Of a stretch of 64,000 nucleotides of DNA, positions 34,837-45,436 are shown one piece after another. The position numbers and the translations under genes were made by a program. The stretch covers positions 1-64,000 of the forward strand of contig NZ_JAGPXE010000012.1 of assembly GCF_018070075.1 (NCBI RefSeq). Reading direction: 5' to 3'. The notes under the pieces are model-generated. The model worked only from the letters and a program-made list of their open reading frames with translations, did no database searches and was not told the origin of the DNA. Positions within the stretch are counted from its first letter, which is position 1; every line of letters begins with the position of its first letter. Source of the DNA: Saccharopolyspora endophytica. Its GTDB lineage: Bacteria > Actinomycetota > Actinomycetes > Mycobacteriales > Pseudonocardiaceae.

Positions 34837-35886
34837 TCAGGATCCGAGGAGCGGGGCGTCTTCGAGGGCTTTGCGGATCTCGGCGAGGATCTCGTGCTCC
34901 TCGCCGCGAGCGGTGAAGCCTGAGGCCAGCCGGTGGCCGCCACCTCCGCAGGCGTTGGCGGCGTGGCTGACGTCGACGCGGCTGTTCGCGCGCAGCGACA
35001 CCGACCAGTGATCGGGGCCGATCTCCTTGAGGACCGCGGCGACCTCGGCCTCACCGGTGGTGCGGATGAGGTCGATGACGCTGTCGACGTCCTCGCTGCC
35101 CAGCCCCTCGGACTGGTCCTTGCGGACGGTGGTGTGCACGAAGCCCAGGCCCTGGGCCGCGGACGGCTCCAGCTCGGCCTTCGACAGCACACCGGCGAGC
35201 ATGCCCAGGAATCCGAACGGGTGGGTGTCGAGCAGCGGCTTGGTGGTCGCCTCGGGATCGACGCCCGCGTCGAGCAGCCGGGCCGCGACCCGGTGCACCT
35301 CGGCACTGGCGTGCCGGAACGAGCGGGTGTCGGTGACCAGCCCGGCGTACAGGCAGCGGGCGGTCGGCAGGTCCAGCTCCGCGCCGAGCTCGTCGAGCAG
35401 CCGCAGCACCAGCAGCACCGTGGCCTCGGCGGACTCGTCGAGGACGTTCAGGGTGCCGTAGCGGGTGTTGGCGATGTGGTGGTCGAGGACGATCACCTCA
35501 CCACCCGCGGCGATGGTGCCCTTGACGCGGTCGGCGAGCCTGCCCAGCCGACCGAGGCTGCCCGAGTCGCACACGACCAGCAGCGGCGGCGCGGAGGGCA
35601 CCTCCGACGGAGGCACGATGAGCCCGTCGACGTCGAGGTCGCGCAGCGAGTGCGCGGGCTTGTCCGGATGCCCGAAGGACACCCGGACCTCGCTACCGCG
35701 CTTCTTCAGCGCCCTGCCCAGCGCGAGCGCGCTGCCCAGGGCGTCGGCATCGGGGTTGACGTGCCCGAACAGGGTCACGTCCGGTGCTGCCGCGAGCTTG
35801 CCCGCAGCGGCCGTGACGGCCTCTCGCAGGGACTCGCCCGTCTCCGGGCCGCCCTGCTGGCCGGCGGTCTCGGGTTGCCCGCGCAC
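34837..35886 (-). CDS. DHH/DHHA1 phosphoesterase, NrnA-type (oligoribonuclease/pAp phosphatase)
   Basis: A 349-residue DHH-superfamily enzyme. Manganese-binding motifs GHVNPDADALGS (41-52), VVCDSG (104-109) and LDHH (134-137), with the DHHA1 motif GGGGHRLASG near 315. In actinobacteria the orthologue (Rv2837c) degrades nanoRNAs, pAp and cyclic dinucleotides. GTG start. Same strand as rbfA and infB, downstream of them, as in mycobacteria. Confidence 0.92.
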   Translation of the reverse strand: MRGQPETAGQQGGPETGESLREAVTAAAGKLAAAPDVTLFGHVNPDADALGSALALGRALKKRGSEVRVSFGHPDKPAHSLRDLDVDGLIVPPSEVPSAPPLLVVCDSGSLGRLGRLADRVKGTIAAGGEVIVLDHHIANTRYGTLNVLDESAEATVLLVLRLLDELGAELDLPTARCLYAGLVTDTRSFRHASAEVHRVAARLLDAGVDPEATTKPLLDTHPFGFLGMLAGVLSKAELEPSAAQGLGFVHTTVRKDQSEGLGSEDVDSVIDLIRTTGEAEVAAVLKEIGPDHWSVSLRANSRVDVSHAANACGGGGHRLASGFTARGEEHEILAEIRKALEDAPLLGS

Positions 35887-35958
35887 ACGTCACCTCCACG
35901 TCGTCGGCGGCCCTGTCAGAGCCACCGATGACCAACGCACCCGATTCGGCGCCGCGAC

Positions 35959-36465
35959 TCAACCACCTTGTGGGCCACGACGCACATCGGCGTCGGAAAA
36001 GTCCTCGTCATCGACACCGTCGGTGTCGTCGTCATCATCCTCGGTGTCAGCGCTCGTGCGGTAGGGATCCGCGTCGCCTGCCGGGACCGCACCGGAGGCC
36101 AGTCGAGCGACCTCGTCGTCGGCCTCCTTGGCCTTGGCGAGCAGCTCCTCCATCCGGCGTGCCTGGTCCGGGACGGTGTCCGCGACGAACGTCAGGGTCG
36201 GCGTGAACCGCACCCCGGTCTGGTCGCCGACGCGGGAGCGCAGGACGCCGGTGGCGCTGTTGAGCGCGGCCGCCGTCGAGGCGTAGTCGGCGTCGTCGCC
36301 GAAGACGGTGTAGTAGACCGTGGCGTCCCGCAGATCCGGGGTGACTCGCGCATCGGTGATCGTCACCATCGCCAGCCGCGGGTCCTTGACCTCGTGCTCC
36401 AGCCCGGACGCGACGATCTGCGCGATGCGCTTGGCCAGCCTGCGGGCGCGCGCCGTATCAGCCAC
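35959..36465 (-). CDS. rbfA: Ribosome-binding factor A
   Basis: A 168-residue RbfA that helps mature the 30S subunit (16S 5' end). The KH-like core is about 1-115 ('[20 protein letters not shown]', '[20 protein letters not shown]'). The C-terminal 35 residues are very acidic, with DDDDD and related runs, an extension common in actinobacteria. GTG at 36465 with AAGGAGG upstream. Confidence 0.94.
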   Translation of the reverse strand: MADTARARRLAKRIAQIVASGLEHEVKDPRLAMVTITDARVTPDLRDATVYYTVFGDDADYASTAAALNSATGVLRSRVGDQTGVRFTPTLTFVADTVPDQARRMEELLAKAKEADDEVARLASGAVPAGDADPYRTSADTEDDDDDTDGVDDEDFSDADVRRGPQGG

Positions 36466-36577
36466 GACGCACCTCCTTCTTGCAAGAAAGCTTCGACACC
36501 CGCGGTGCTCCGGCGGGTGGGTCCAACATCGTTCGCGAAGTGGCAGAGCCACTTCCTCCTCCTGGTGAGCACCTGAG

Positions 36578-36685
36578 CAGCTCGCACCGCCGGGGGAGTT
36601 CTGAACAGCTTCGTGGCCATCGGGCATGCATCAGGAGTGGCGCACGGAGACAACGGAGCCGCTCAGGTTCCCCCACCCGCACCGC
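36578..36685. repeat. Dispersed intergenic repeat, copy B
   Basis: Shares blocks with 13208-13333, including an identical 33-base stretch (36653-36685). It sits in the 245-bp gap between DUF503 and rbfA, inside an otherwise conserved operon. No gene is seen. Confidence 0.75.
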
Positions 36686-36710
36686 TGGGCACAGGGCACC
36701 ACCGACAAAC

Positions 36711-37004
36711 CTAATCCTCCGGTCCCAGCATGCGATGGCGGGCGGAGAGGAGCTCCAGCTCGGGGCGAGAGGCCACCAACCGCTCGCACGCCTCCAGGAC
36801 TTCGCGCACGTGCGCGGCGTCGCCGGAGACCGCCGCCACTCCGAGCTGAGCGCGGCGGTGGAGGTCTTGGTCGCCTGCCTCGGAGACGGCGACCTCGAAG
36901 CGGCGGCGGAGTTCGGCCAGGACCGGCCGGACCACGGCCCGCTTCTGCTTCAACGAGTGGACGTCACCGAAGAGCACGTCCAGTTCGAGCGCACCGACGT
37001 ACAT
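36711..37004 (-). CDS. DUF503 protein (YlxP-like)
   Basis: A 97-residue protein with the DUF503 opening 'MYVGALELDVLFGDVHSLKQKRAVVRPVLAELRRRFEVAVSE'. YlxP-type proteins accompany infB and rbfA in many Gram-positive bacteria and bind ribosome or rRNA intermediates, but their activity is not well defined. ATG start; lies between infB and rbfA on the same strand. Confidence 0.9.
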   Translation of the reverse strand: MYVGALELDVLFGDVHSLKQKRAVVRPVLAELRRRFEVAVSEAGDQDLHRRAQLGVAAVSGDAAHVREVLEACERLVASRPELELLSARHRMLGPED

Positions 37005-37027
37005 GGGCGGAATCTTCCCCCGAGCCC

Positions 37028-37058
37028 GCGCAGGGGGTCCGTTGCGGACCCCCTGCGC
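37028..37058 (-). terminator. Terminator after infB
   Basis: A perfect 14-bp stem (37028-37041 and 37045-37058) with a TTG loop, 10 bases past the infB stop. DUF503 and rbfA follow, so part of the transcription may read through. Confidence 0.8.
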
Positions 37059-37068
37059 AGGTGCGGTG

Positions 37069-40000
37069 TCAGTCGCGAGGCTTCTCGCGCATCTCGTACG
37101 GCTCGATGATGTCGCCGACCTTGAGGTCGTTGTACGACCCCAGGGTCAGACCGCACTCGAAACCGTCGCGGACCTCGGTGGCGTCTTCCTTGAACCGCTT
37201 CAGCGAGTTGATGCTGAGGTTCTCGGCGACCACCACGTTGTCCCGCAGCAGACGCGCCTTCGCGTTCCGCTTGACGATGCCGTCGGTGACCATGCAACCG
37301 GCGATCGTGCCGACCTTCGAGGACTTGAAGACCTCGCGGATCTCGGCGCGACCGAGCTCGACTTCCTCGTACTCGGGCTTGAGCATGCCCTTGAGGGCCT
37401 GCTCGATGTCCTCGATGGCGCGGTAGATCACCGAGTAGTACCGGATCTCGACGCCCTCGCGGTTGGCGACCTCGGCCGCCTTGCCCTCGGCCCGGACGTT
37501 GAAGCCCAGGACGATGGTGTTCTCCGCGGTGGCGAGGTTGATGTCGGACTCGTTGATGCCACCGACGCCGCGGTGGATGACCCGCAGCTCGACCTCTTCG
37601 CCGACCTCGATCTTCATCAGGGACTCTTCGAGCGCCTCGACGGTACCCGAGTTGTCACCCTTGATGATCAGGTTCAGCTGGTTGGTCTCCTTGAGCACCT
37701 TGTCCAGGTCCTCGAGGCTGACCCGCTTGCGCTTGGCGGCGTTCTGCGCCTCGCGGATGCGGGCCCCGCGGCGGTCGGCGATCTGCCGGGCGACCCGGTC
37801 CTCGTCGACCACCAGGAAGGAGTCACCGGCACCGGGCACCGACGTGAAGCCGATGACCTGGACCGGCCGCGACGGCAGCGCCACGGTGACGTCCTCGTCG
37901 TTCTCGTTGATCATGCGGCGAACGCGGCCGTACGCGTCACCGGCGACGACCGAGTCACCGACGCGCAGCGTGCCTCGCTGCACCAGCACGGTGGCCACCG
38001 GACCGCGACCGCGGTCCAGGTGCGCCTCGATCGCGACACCCTGAGCCGACATGTTCGGGTTGGCCCGGAGGTCGAGCGAGGCGTCGGCGGTCAGCAGGAT
38101 CGCTTCCAGCAGACCGTCGATGTTGGTGCCCTGCTTGGCGGAGATCTCGACGAACATCGTCTCGCCGCCGTACTCCTCGGCCACCAGGTTGTACTCGGTG
38201 AGCTGCTGGCGGATCTTGTCCGGGTTCGCACCCTCGACGTCGATCTTGTTGACCGCGACCACGATCGGCACACCGGCGGCCTGGGCGTGGTTGATCGCCT
38301 CGACCGTCTGCGGCATGACGCCGTCGTCCGCGGCGATCACCAGCACGGCGATGTCCGTCGACTTCGCACCGCGGGCACGCATGGCGGTGAACGCCTCGTG
38401 ACCAGGGGTGTCGATGAAGGTGACGGGCCGCTCGTTGCCCTCCAGCTCGGTGACGACCTGGTAGGCACCGATGTGCTGCGTGATGCCGCCGGCCTCGCCG
38501 GCCTGCACGTTCGCCTTCCGGATGGTGTCCAGCAGCCGCGTCTTACCGTGGTCGACGTGACCCATGACGGTCACGACCGGCGGACGGGCCGCCAGCTCCT
38601 CCTCGGAGGAGCCCGGGTCGCCGTAGCTGATGTCGAACGACTGCAGCAGCTCCCGGTCCTCGTCCTCCGGGGAGACCATCTCGACCTTGTAGTTCATCTC
38701 CTGGCCGAGGAGCTCGAGGATCTCGTCGGAGACGGACTGGGTCGCGGTGACCATCTCACCGAGGTGGAACATCGCCTGCACCAGCGAGGCCGGGTTGGCG
38801 TTGATCTTCTCGGCGAAGTCGGTCAGCGAAGCACCGCGGCGCAGGCGAAGGGTCTCGCCGTTACCGCGCGGGAGGCGGACGCCGCCGACAGACGGCGCCT
38901 GCATGTTCTCCATGTACTCCTGGCGCTTCTGCCGCTTCGACTTGCGACCGCGCTTCGCGGGACCGCCGGGACGACCGAAGGCACCAGCCGTGCCGCCGCG
39001 ACCACCGGGACCGCCCGGACGGCCACCGCCGCCGGGACGACCGCGGAAGCCACCGCCGGCCGGAGCTCCACCCGGAGCGCCGCCACCGCCGCCGGGACGG
39101 AAGCCACCGCCACCGCCACCGGGACGACCGCCGCCACCGCCGCCGGGACCGCGGCCACCGCCGCCGCCACCGCCGCCGGGACCGCCACGGCCACGACCGC
39201 CGCCGGGGCCACCGCCGGGCCCACCGCGGGCCGGACGCGGAGGCATCATGCCGGGGTTCGGACGCGGAGGCATCATGCCCGGGTTCGGGCGCGAACCGCC
39301 GCCGCCACCGCCGCCACCTTCGCCGCGCGGGGCGTTGTTGCCGCCACCGGCAGGAGCGGTTCCGGCACCCTGGCCGCCACCGCCACGGCGCTGGTCGTCA
39401 CGACCGCGACCGGGACCCTGCTGGCCACCGCGGTCCTGGCGCGGACCCGGGCCGGGACGACCCGGGCGCTGCTGAGGAGCACCCTGACCGACGCCGAACG
39501 GGTTGTTGCCGACGCGCGGGGGCTTCGGACCCGGCTTGGGCGCCTTCGGGCGCGCGGCATCGCCGTCGCCGCTCGGGGCCTTGGGCGCGGGCTTGGGACC
39601 CGGCTTCGGGCCGGGCTTGGCGTCGCCCTTGGGCTTGTCGCCCTGGGGCTCGGCCTTGGGCTGCTCGAACTTGGGCTCTTCGACCTTGGGGGCCTCGGCC
39701 TTCGGCTCCGCCTGGGCGGCCGGGGCCGGCTCTTCGGCCTTCGGTTCGGGCTTGGGGGTCGGTTTCGGACCCGGCTTGGGGCCGGGCTTGGGTGCCTCGG
39801 CGCGCGGGCCGGGCTTGGGTCCAGGCTTGGGGGCTGACGATCCAGCCGCCCCTCCGGTACTGACAGCCTTGTCGCTCTGAGAGGGCTTGCCGTTGTCGCC
39901 GCTCTTCTTCGACGACTTGACATATGCGTCACGGAGCCTGCGAGCCACCGGGGCTTCCACGGTGGAGGACGCAGACTTGACGTACTCGCCCTGCTCGGCG

Positions 40001-40074
40001 AGCTTGTTCAGTACTTCCTTGCTGGTGACACCGAGCTCTTTAGCGAGCTCATGTACGCGGGCCTTGCCTGCCAC
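37069..40074 (-). CDS. infB: Translation initiation factor IF-2
   Basis: A 1001-residue IF-2, the GTPase that places fMet-tRNA on the ribosome. An IF2_N helix is at 1-55 ([20 protein letters not shown]). Residues about 60-390 form a low-complexity linker, first Pro/Lys repeats (PKPGPKPG) then Gly/Arg-rich. The G domain follows, with G1 GHVDHGKT near 505, G3 DTPGHEAF and G4 NKID; then domains II-IV. GTG at 40074 with GGAG upstream. Long linkers are usual in actinobacterial IF-2. Confidence 0.97.
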   Translation of the reverse strand: MAGKARVHELAKELGVTSKEVLNKLAEQGEYVKSASSTVEAPVARRLRDAYVKSSKKSGDNGKPSQSDKAVSTGGAAGSSAPKPGPKPGPRAEAPKPGPKPGPKPTPKPEPKAEEPAPAAQAEPKAEAPKVEEPKFEQPKAEPQGDKPKGDAKPGPKPGPKPAPKAPSGDGDAARPKAPKPGPKPPRVGNNPFGVGQGAPQQRPGRPGPGPRQDRGGQQGPGRGRDDQRRGGGGQGAGTAPAGGGNNAPRGEGGGGGGGGSRPNPGMMPPRPNPGMMPPRPARGGPGGGPGGGRGRGGPGGGGGGGGRGPGGGGGGRPGGGGGGFRPGGGGGAPGGAPAGGGFRGRPGGGGRPGGPGGRGGTAGAFGRPGGPAKRGRKSKRQKRQEYMENMQAPSVGGVRLPRGNGETLRLRRGASLTDFAEKINANPASLVQAMFHLGEMVTATQSVSDEILELLGQEMNYKVEMVSPEDEDRELLQSFDISYGDPGSSEEELAARPPVVTVMGHVDHGKTRLLDTIRKANVQAGEAGGITQHIGAYQVVTELEGNERPVTFIDTPGHEAFTAMRARGAKSTDIAVLVIAADDGVMPQTVEAINHAQAAGVPIVVAVNKIDVEGANPDKIRQQLTEYNLVAEEYGGETMFVEISAKQGTNIDGLLEAILLTADASLDLRANPNMSAQGVAIEAHLDRGRGPVATVLVQRGTLRVGDSVVAGDAYGRVRRMINENDEDVTVALPSRPVQVIGFTSVPGAGDSFLVVDEDRVARQIADRRGARIREAQNAAKRKRVSLEDLDKVLKETNQLNLIIKGDNSGTVEALEESLMKIEVGEEVELRVIHRGVGGINESDINLATAENTIVLGFNVRAEGKAAEVANREGVEIRYYSVIYRAIEDIEQALKGMLKPEYEEVELGRAEIREVFKSSKVGTIAGCMVTDGIVKRNAKARLLRDNVVVAENLSINSLKRFKEDATEVRDGFECGLTLGSYNDLKVGDIIEPYEMREKPRD

Positions 40075-40166
40075 TGCTCTCCTCATCTGGGTGAGGCCGG
40101 GCGGCAGTCCCGCTCGACCTCGTCCTATCGCCGATGCGCGTTCATGGCTTCAGCTTCACGGCTGAT

Positions 40167-40508
40167 TCATGACGGGTCGACCTGCTTTCCTTCGGTTGCC
40201 TGGCGCGGGACGGATCCCGCGTCGGTCATGTCCTGAGCCACCGCGGGCGGTTGCCCGGCACTCAAGTGGTGTTGCACGGCTGAGGTGTCGAGAGATCCCG
40301 GCACTCGAAGTGCCCGCGGAAAAGCCCGGCGCCGTTCGGCTAGACGAAGGCAAGCCGGATCAGGGTGCAGCCAGGCTCCCCGACCCGGTCGCCGATGCCG
40401 TGGATCGGGAACCGCGACGGGCCCCGAACCACCGACCTCAGCCACCACACGTAGCAGCTCAACGGCCGACGTCCGAGTACGACAACCCACGCACGTACGA
40501 ACCGGCAC
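40167..40508 (-). CDS. ylxR: YlxR (DUF448), RNase P modulator-type protein
   Basis: A 113-residue protein with the family opening RTCVGCRTRTSAVELLRVV and 'GRGAWLHPDPACLRLAERRRAFPRALR'. YlxR/RnpM binds RNA and modulates RNase P in Bacillus. Encoded between nusA and infB as usual. GTG start. The C-terminal 25 residues are less conserved. Confidence 0.92.
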   Translation of the reverse strand: MPVRTCVGCRTRTSAVELLRVVAEVGGSGPVAVPDPRHRRPGRGAWLHPDPACLRLAERRRAFPRALRVPGSLDTSAVQHHLSAGQPPAVAQDMTDAGSVPRQATEGKQVDPS

Positions 40509-40594
40509 ATGGCACTGGCCATTCCCGGGTGCACTCGTGTGGATTGATCGCTCCCCTCGCGTCGAGCCTCGTTAACGATTCTAACCCGAGGGCG

Positions 40595-41665
40595 TCACTC
40601 AGCCGAACCCACGGTGGGCAGTCCCTCAACCGCCGGGTCCGGACCGGTCGGCTGGACGGGTGCCTGGCCGCTCGTGGTGGTCGGCGACGACGGGTCGGCA
40701 TCGCTGCGGATGTCGATCCGCCAGCCGGTCAGCCGGGCCGCCAGCCGCGCGTTCTGGCCTTCCTTGCCGATCGCCAGCGACAGCTGGAAGTCCGGCACGA
40801 TCACCCGCGCGGTCTTGGTGCGCTCGTCGACCACCTCGACCGAGACCACCTTGGCCGGCGACAGCGCGTTGCCGACGAAGGTCGCCGGGTCGTCCGAGTG
40901 ATCGATGATGTCGATCTTCTCGCCGCCCAGCTCGCTCATCACGTTGCGCACCCGCGCGCCCATCGGACCGATGCAGGCGCCCTTGGCGTTGACGCCGCTG
41001 ACCGTGGACCGCACCGCGATCTTCGACCGGTGCCCGGCCTCGCGGGCCACCGCCGGGATCTCCACGGTGCCGTCGGCGATCTCCGGGACCTCCAGCGCGA
41101 ACAGCCGGCGGACCAGGTTCGGGTGGGTGCGCGACAGCGAGATCTGCGGACCCCGGGCGCTGCGCGCCACGCCGTAGACGTAGCACTTGATCCGGGTGCC
41201 GTGCTCGTAGTTCTCCCCCGGGACCTGCTCGGCACCGGGGATGACGCCTTCGCTGTCACCGATCTGCACGATCACCATGCCGCGCGAGTTGGCCCGCGCG
41301 TCGCGCTGGATCACGCCGCCGATGATCTCGCCTTCCTTGGCGGCGAACTCGCCGAAGGTCCGCTCGTGCTCCGCGTCGCGCAGCCGCTGCAGGATGACCT
41401 GCCGCGCGGTCGTCGCCGCGATCCGCCCGAACCCCTCCGGGGTGTCGTCCCACTCCTCGGAAACGCTGCCGTCGGCGTTGAGGGAGTGCGCGATGACCCG
41501 CACGATGCCGGTCTTGCGGTCGACCTCCACCCGCGCGTGCGGCTGGTGCCCCTCGGTGTGACGGTATGCGGTGAGCAGTGCCGATTCGATCGCTTCAAGG
41601 ACCGTCTCGAACGGGATGTCCTTGTCGCGTTCGATCGCCCGCAGCGCCGCGATGTCGACGTTCAC
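40595..41665 (-). CDS. nusA: Transcription termination/antitermination factor NusA
   Basis: A 356-residue NusA of the short actinobacterial type. Order: N-terminal RNA polymerase-binding domain (1-105), S1 (about 108-180), KH1 ('[21 protein letters not shown]', near 220) and KH2 ('[20 protein letters not shown]', near 305). No acidic repeats. The start overlaps the rimP stop by 4 bases (ATGA), so the two are translationally coupled. Confidence 0.96.
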   Translation of the reverse strand: MNVDIAALRAIERDKDIPFETVLEAIESALLTAYRHTEGHQPHARVEVDRKTGIVRVIAHSLNADGSVSEEWDDTPEGFGRIAATTARQVILQRLRDAEHERTFGEFAAKEGEIIGGVIQRDARANSRGMVIVQIGDSEGVIPGAEQVPGENYEHGTRIKCYVYGVARSARGPQISLSRTHPNLVRRLFALEVPEIADGTVEIPAVAREAGHRSKIAVRSTVSGVNAKGACIGPMGARVRNVMSELGGEKIDIIDHSDDPATFVGNALSPAKVVSVEVVDERTKTARVIVPDFQLSLAIGKEGQNARLAARLTGWRIDIRSDADPSSPTTTSGQAPVQPTGPDPAVEGLPTVGSAE

Positions 41666-42219
41666 CTCGACTCCTCCGTGTCTTCCCGGTCGTCCCCCTG
41701 CTGGGAAACGCCGCTCGCAGCCCGCTCCAGCTTGACCAGGTCTTCCGCCGGTGGCTGCTGGAACTCCACCTCGACCACCGCGCGCTCCACATCACGGTAG
41801 GCCACCTGGCGGATCTCAGCGCCCACCAGCACCTGCACGCTCTCATCATCCGCGCTGCCGACCCGCGCCACCAGCTGCTCGCCGCTGGTCAGCCGGATCT
41901 TCACCAGCCGGTTGCGGGCGCGCTTCCAGTGTCGCTGCTTGGTCAGCGGCCGGTCCACGCCGGGCGAGGTGACCTCCAGCGTGTAGGAGCCGGCCAGCAC
42001 GTGCTCGTGCGCGTCCAGGACCTTGGCGACCGAGCGGCTCACCTCGGTGATGTCGTCGAGGCCGACACCGTCATCGGAGTCGATGACGACCTTGACCAGC
42101 CGGCGACGACCGGCCTGCTGCACGTCGAGCTCTTCGAGGTCGAAGCCCTTTTCGGCGACGGCCTCGGCGACGACGGGCTCCAGCTGCGCGGTGATCTCAC
42201 CACGCGGCGGGCTGGACAC
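41662..42219 (-). CDS. rimP: Ribosome maturation factor RimP
   Basis: A 185-residue RimP, needed for 30S maturation. N-terminal KH-like and C-terminal SH3-like domains; signature '[20 protein letters not shown]' near 95. First gene of the rimP-nusA-ylxR-infB run on the minus strand; divergent from the lipoprotein gene at 42486. Confidence 0.95.
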   Translation of the reverse strand: MSSPPRGEITAQLEPVVAEAVAEKGFDLEELDVQQAGRRRLVKVVIDSDDGVGLDDITEVSRSVAKVLDAHEHVLAGSYTLEVTSPGVDRPLTKQRHWKRARNRLVKIRLTSGEQLVARVGSADDESVQVLVGAEIRQVAYRDVERAVVEVEFQQPPAEDLVKLERAASGVSQQGDDREDTEESR

Positions 42220-42485
42220 GTTGGCACTCCTAGGTTTCGGTTCGTGGTCTCAGAAGACCTCATGCATCGCGATCCGGGCCCGAATCGCGGGCACGAACCG
42301 CCCGCGTCCGGTCTGCTCCGGCCGCGGTCGCCCAGGGTATCGCGTCCGCCCGCACCCGAGCGCGACGCGGGACCCCAACGATCGGCGGATCCCGCACAGC
42401 CCTGAATGGATCACCGGTCCCACCGCTCCTGCGGTGGCCCCCAGGGTGCGCGCGTTGATCGCGGTGCCTGGCAGGATAGGTCGTC

Positions 42486-42974
42486 GTGGAACTCCCCCGC
42501 GCATCCCTGCCGGTGATCGAGCGCCGACGTGTTCTGCGGTTGTTCGCCGCCGCGCCCGCCGTGGCCGTGCTGGCCGCGTGCGGCACCGACTCCGACGAGC
42601 CCGATCAGCTGCTGCCGCTGGCGACCGCCGCGAAGGCCGATGCCGCGCTGGCGAACGCGATCGCCCGCAGGCACTCCGGGATGGCCGAGACGGCGCGCGA
42701 GCTCGCCGCGGCGCGAACGGCGCACGCCAGCGCGTTGCAGCGGGAGATCGACCGGATCGCGCCGCGCGACCCCGAGGACCCGCCGTCGGTGCCCGATCCG
42801 GCCCCGAAGAAGGCGCCGGTCTCCGCCGACGCCGCCGCCGACGCGCTGCGCGCGGCCGTGCGCGAGGGCCAGGAGCAGGCGGCGAAGCTCGTTCCCGGGT
42901 TGTCCGGCTACCGCGCGGGGATGGTGGCGTCGGTGTCCGCGAGTTGTGCGTGCCTGCAGGAGGTGCTGGGTTGA
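42486..42974 (+). CDS. Exported lipoprotein, homologue of mycobacterial Rv2843 position
   Basis: A 162-residue, Ala-rich protein. A basic start ERRRVLRLF is followed by a hydrophobic stretch and the lipobox VLAAC (C32). The rest is helical, with a proline-rich break near 95-110, and ends with a pair of cysteines (SCACLQ). The gene corresponds in position to Rv2843, divergent from rimP. GTG start. Function unknown; probably partners the DUF4439 protein it overlaps. Confidence 0.75.
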   Translation: MELPRASLPVIERRRVLRLFAAAPAVAVLAACGTDSDEPDQLLPLATAAKADAALANAIARRHSGMAETARELAAARTAHASALQREIDRIAPRDPEDPPSVPDPAPKKAPVSADAAADALRAAVREGQEQAAKLVPGLSGYRAGMVASVSASCACLQEVLG

Positions 42975-43420
42975 GCGAGATCTCGGAGCAGGCCGCCAAG
43001 GCCCTCGGCGACGCGCTGGGCGCCGAGCACGCGGCCCTGTGGGTCTACGGGCTGGCCAACGCCTTCGTCGGCGAGGCGCGCGTGCGCAGCGCGATCGAGG
43101 AGGCCGTCGACGCGCACACCCGGCTGCGCGACACCGCCGAGCAGGCGATGCGGCAGGCGGGCCTGACACCCACCCCCGCCCAGCCCGCCTACGACGTCGG
43201 CGGCGACGTGGCCGACCAGTCGAAGGCGATCGAGCTGCTGATCACCACCGAGAGCGACTGCCAGGTCGGCTGGCGCTCCGTGCTCGACAGCACCGAGGAC
43301 GCCGGGATGCGCAGCACCGCGCTGGACGGCTTGACGACCTCCGCCACCAGGGCGACCCGCTGGCGGCTGACGCTGGGACGCCAGCCCGCCGCGGAGAACT
43401 TCCCCGGCCAGCGGGCGTAG
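42971..43420 (+). CDS. DUF4439 ferritin-like domain protein
   Basis: A 149-residue protein with a four-helix ferritin-like pattern (ALGAEHAALWVYGLA with E/H pair near 19-20; 'DAHTRLRDTAEQAM'). It matches DUF4439, as Rv2844 in M. tuberculosis. The start is TTG at 42971, overlapping the preceding stop as TTGA with GGAGG 7 bases upstream. Coupled to the lipoprotein gene. Confidence 0.85.
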   Translation: MSEISEQAAKALGDALGAEHAALWVYGLANAFVGEARVRSAIEEAVDAHTRLRDTAEQAMRQAGLTPTPAQPAYDVGGDVADQSKAIELLITTESDCQVGWRSVLDSTEDAGMRSTALDGLTTSATRATRWRLTLGRQPAAENFPGQRA

Positions 43421-43449
43421 TCAGCCGCGGTGCCGGCTGAGGTCCCCGG

Positions 43450-44292
43450 TCACTTCGGCGCCTGGTCCTGGGGCCATCCGAGCTTGAGGGCCTCGTTGGT
43501 GACGTCGCTGAGCGCCGGGTCCTTCTTCGAGGACTTGCCGTAGAACGCCGAGTCGCCGATCACGACCAGCCGGTCCTGCCGTCCCGAGGCGTAGGCCGCG
43601 TCGTCGAGGTCGGGCATGTCGCTGGTGCCGTCGCGCTCGTCGTCCACCAGGTCCCGGATGTTGCCGGTGCCGTCCTTGGTGGTCAGCTCGTTGAGCTGGG
43701 TGGCGACCTGCGGCGTCGGCATCAGCACGGTGATCACCGAGGTGAGGACGCGGCGGCCGTCGGGCAGGGTCGTCGTGTACAGCGCGCGGGTGAGGTGGTC
43801 GCACTCCTGCTTGCTGAAGAAGTTCTGGATGGAGTCGGTCGAGACGCTCTTGCAGCCCTGGAACGCCTCTTCCTTGCGGACCAGGGTGAAGTCGTAGCGC
43901 AGCTTCAGCGGTGGCGGTGCGGCGGCCTCGTCATCGGGCTTGATGGCGCTCCAGATCAGGCCGGACACGACCGCGATCAGCAGCAGCACGAGTCCCCGCA
44001 GCGCCCAGCCCATCGGCGTGACGCCCTGCGACTGCTGCTGCCTCGGCGGCGGGGGCGGCGGCGCGGGCTGTCTGCTGGTGCCCGGGTACGGCTGCTGCGG
44101 CGCCTGGTGAGGCGCTTGCTGCGGCGTCGGCGAATGCGTGATCACCGGCCTGGTGGCGTGCTCCGGGGTCGGTGCGGCCACCTGGCGGTCCTGCCTGATG
44201 TAGGCGTTGTCCCGCCTCAACGGCGCGGTATCACGCTGCGTGTTGCCGTGCGCTCCCGTCACGTCTTCAGGCACACCCTGTCGGTCTGACAC
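43450..44292 (-). CDS. Single-pass membrane protein with proline-rich N terminus
   Basis: A 280-residue protein. Residues 1-92 are disordered and Pro/Gln-rich, one transmembrane helix follows (about 97-117), and the exported domain (about 118-280) has two cysteines (FQGCKS and KQECDH) likely to form a disulfide. It ends in a mixed alpha/beta domain with no recognised motif. GTG start. No named family recognised; a cell-envelope role is likely. Confidence 0.7.
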   Translation of the reverse strand: MSDRQGVPEDVTGAHGNTQRDTAPLRRDNAYIRQDRQVAAPTPEHATRPVITHSPTPQQAPHQAPQQPYPGTSRQPAPPPPPPRQQQSQGVTPMGWALRGLVLLLIAVVSGLIWSAIKPDDEAAAPPPLKLRYDFTLVRKEEAFQGCKSVSTDSIQNFFSKQECDHLTRALYTTTLPDGRRVLTSVITVLMPTPQVATQLNELTTKDGTGNIRDLVDDERDGTSDMPDLDDAAYASGRQDRLVVIGDSAFYGKSSKKDPALSDVTNEALKLGWPQDQAPK

Positions 44293-44353
44293 GAGTGCCT
44301 ACGGTAGCGGTTGTGGATTACGGGACGGACAACCCGATACCCGGTTGCGCTGA

Positions 44354-45379
44354 TCAGAGCAGTGTGCGGACCGCTCTTTCGACGTCCTCGGCGGTGTTGT
44401 AGAGGTGGAACGACACCCTGGCCTGGCCCCCGCGGCTGGCGCAGGCCACACCGGCGGCCGTGAGCTTGGCCACGGCGTCCTCCCCGGCCACCGACACGAT
44501 CGCCGACCCGGCCGCCGGCATCCCGAGCTCCGCCCGGAACCCGTCGGCCAGGCCGCTGCAGTGCTCGGCGACTCGTGCCAGATCCAGACCGGCCAGCCAC
44601 TCCATCGACGCCGCCGCGCCGACCTGCGCGAGCCACACGGGCGAGATGTCCAGCCCGCGCGCGTCACCGGACAGCCGCAGGGGCAGGCCGTAGGTGGCCT
44701 CCCACGGGTCCTCAGCGGCGTACCAGTTGGCGCTGTGCGGAACGGGTCGCGGCGCGTCGGGGTGGATCGCCAGCCAGGCCGAACCGCGCGGGGCCATCAG
44801 CCACTTGTACCCGGCGCCTGCCACCCAGTCCGCCCAGTCGAGCCGCAGCGGCATCCAGCCCGCGGCCTGCGTGACGTCGAGCAGCACGCGGGTGCCGTGC
44901 TCCTGCTTGGCCAGCTGGAGCCCTTCGAAGTCGACGATGCGGCCGTCCTTGGACTGCACCGCGCTGACCGCGACGAGATCGAATTCCGATGCGCGCTCGC
45001 CGATTTCGTCCAGGTCGACCTCGGTGACGGTGACGCCTCGGTCGGCCTGCGCGGCGAACGGGAACAGCACGCTGGTGAAGTCGTCGGTGGCCACCAGCAC
45101 GCGCGCGTCGTCGGGCAGGCTGGCCGCGACCAGGCCGATCACCTGAGAAGCGCTGGCGCCGATGGCGACCCGGTCGGCGGGGACGCCGATGAGGCGGCCG
45201 AAGGCGCCGCGGGCGGTGGCCACGTGCTCGTCGAAGTCGCCCGGCCGGTCCGAGCCGCGGCCCCAGCGCTCCACCGCCTCGGAGACCTCGCGGACGGCGT
45301 CGGTCGGCGGGATGCCGATGCTCGCGGTGTTGAGGTAGCCGTCGGGGACGTCGAAACTCGCGTCGAAAGCCTTCCGCAT
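44354..45379 (-). CDS. Class V aminotransferase-fold PLP enzyme
   Basis: A 341-residue PLP enzyme of the cysteine desulfurase/isopenicillin-N epimerase branch. The PLP lysine is K192 in GAGYKWLMAPRG; 'LLDVTQAAGW' (about 166-175) supplies the aspartate that contacts the pyridine. The chain is a little short and lacks a desulfurase-type catalytic cysteine loop, so an epimerase, lyase or aminotransferase role is more likely. ATG at 45379; a second ATG at 45388 is possible. Confidence 0.85.
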   Translation of the reverse strand: MRKAFDASFDVPDGYLNTASIGIPPTDAVREVSEAVERWGRGSDRPGDFDEHVATARGAFGRLIGVPADRVAIGASASQVIGLVAASLPDDARVLVATDDFTSVLFPFAAQADRGVTVTEVDLDEIGERASEFDLVAVSAVQSKDGRIVDFEGLQLAKQEHGTRVLLDVTQAAGWMPLRLDWADWVAGAGYKWLMAPRGSAWLAIHPDAPRPVPHSANWYAAEDPWEATYGLPLRLSGDARGLDISPVWLAQVGAAASMEWLAGLDLARVAEHCSGLADGFRAELGMPAAGSAIVSVAGEDAVAKLTAAGVACASRGGQARVSFHLYNTAEDVERAVRTLL

Positions 45380-45436
45380 GACCACCATCCTCGCACCGAT
45401 CAGGCCTCGGCGGTGATCTCTGCCTACGGTTGGGGC

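Noticed and set aside
37069..40074. Frameshift or fusion in infB because of its unusual length
   Set aside because: The extra length is the Pro/Gly/Arg-rich linker usual in actinobacterial IF-2; the frame is continuous and all GTPase motifs are present.
42023..42970. Extended start for the DUF4439 gene
   Set aside because: The longer frame overlaps the lipoprotein gene in another frame; TTG at 42971 has GGAGG and the family start.
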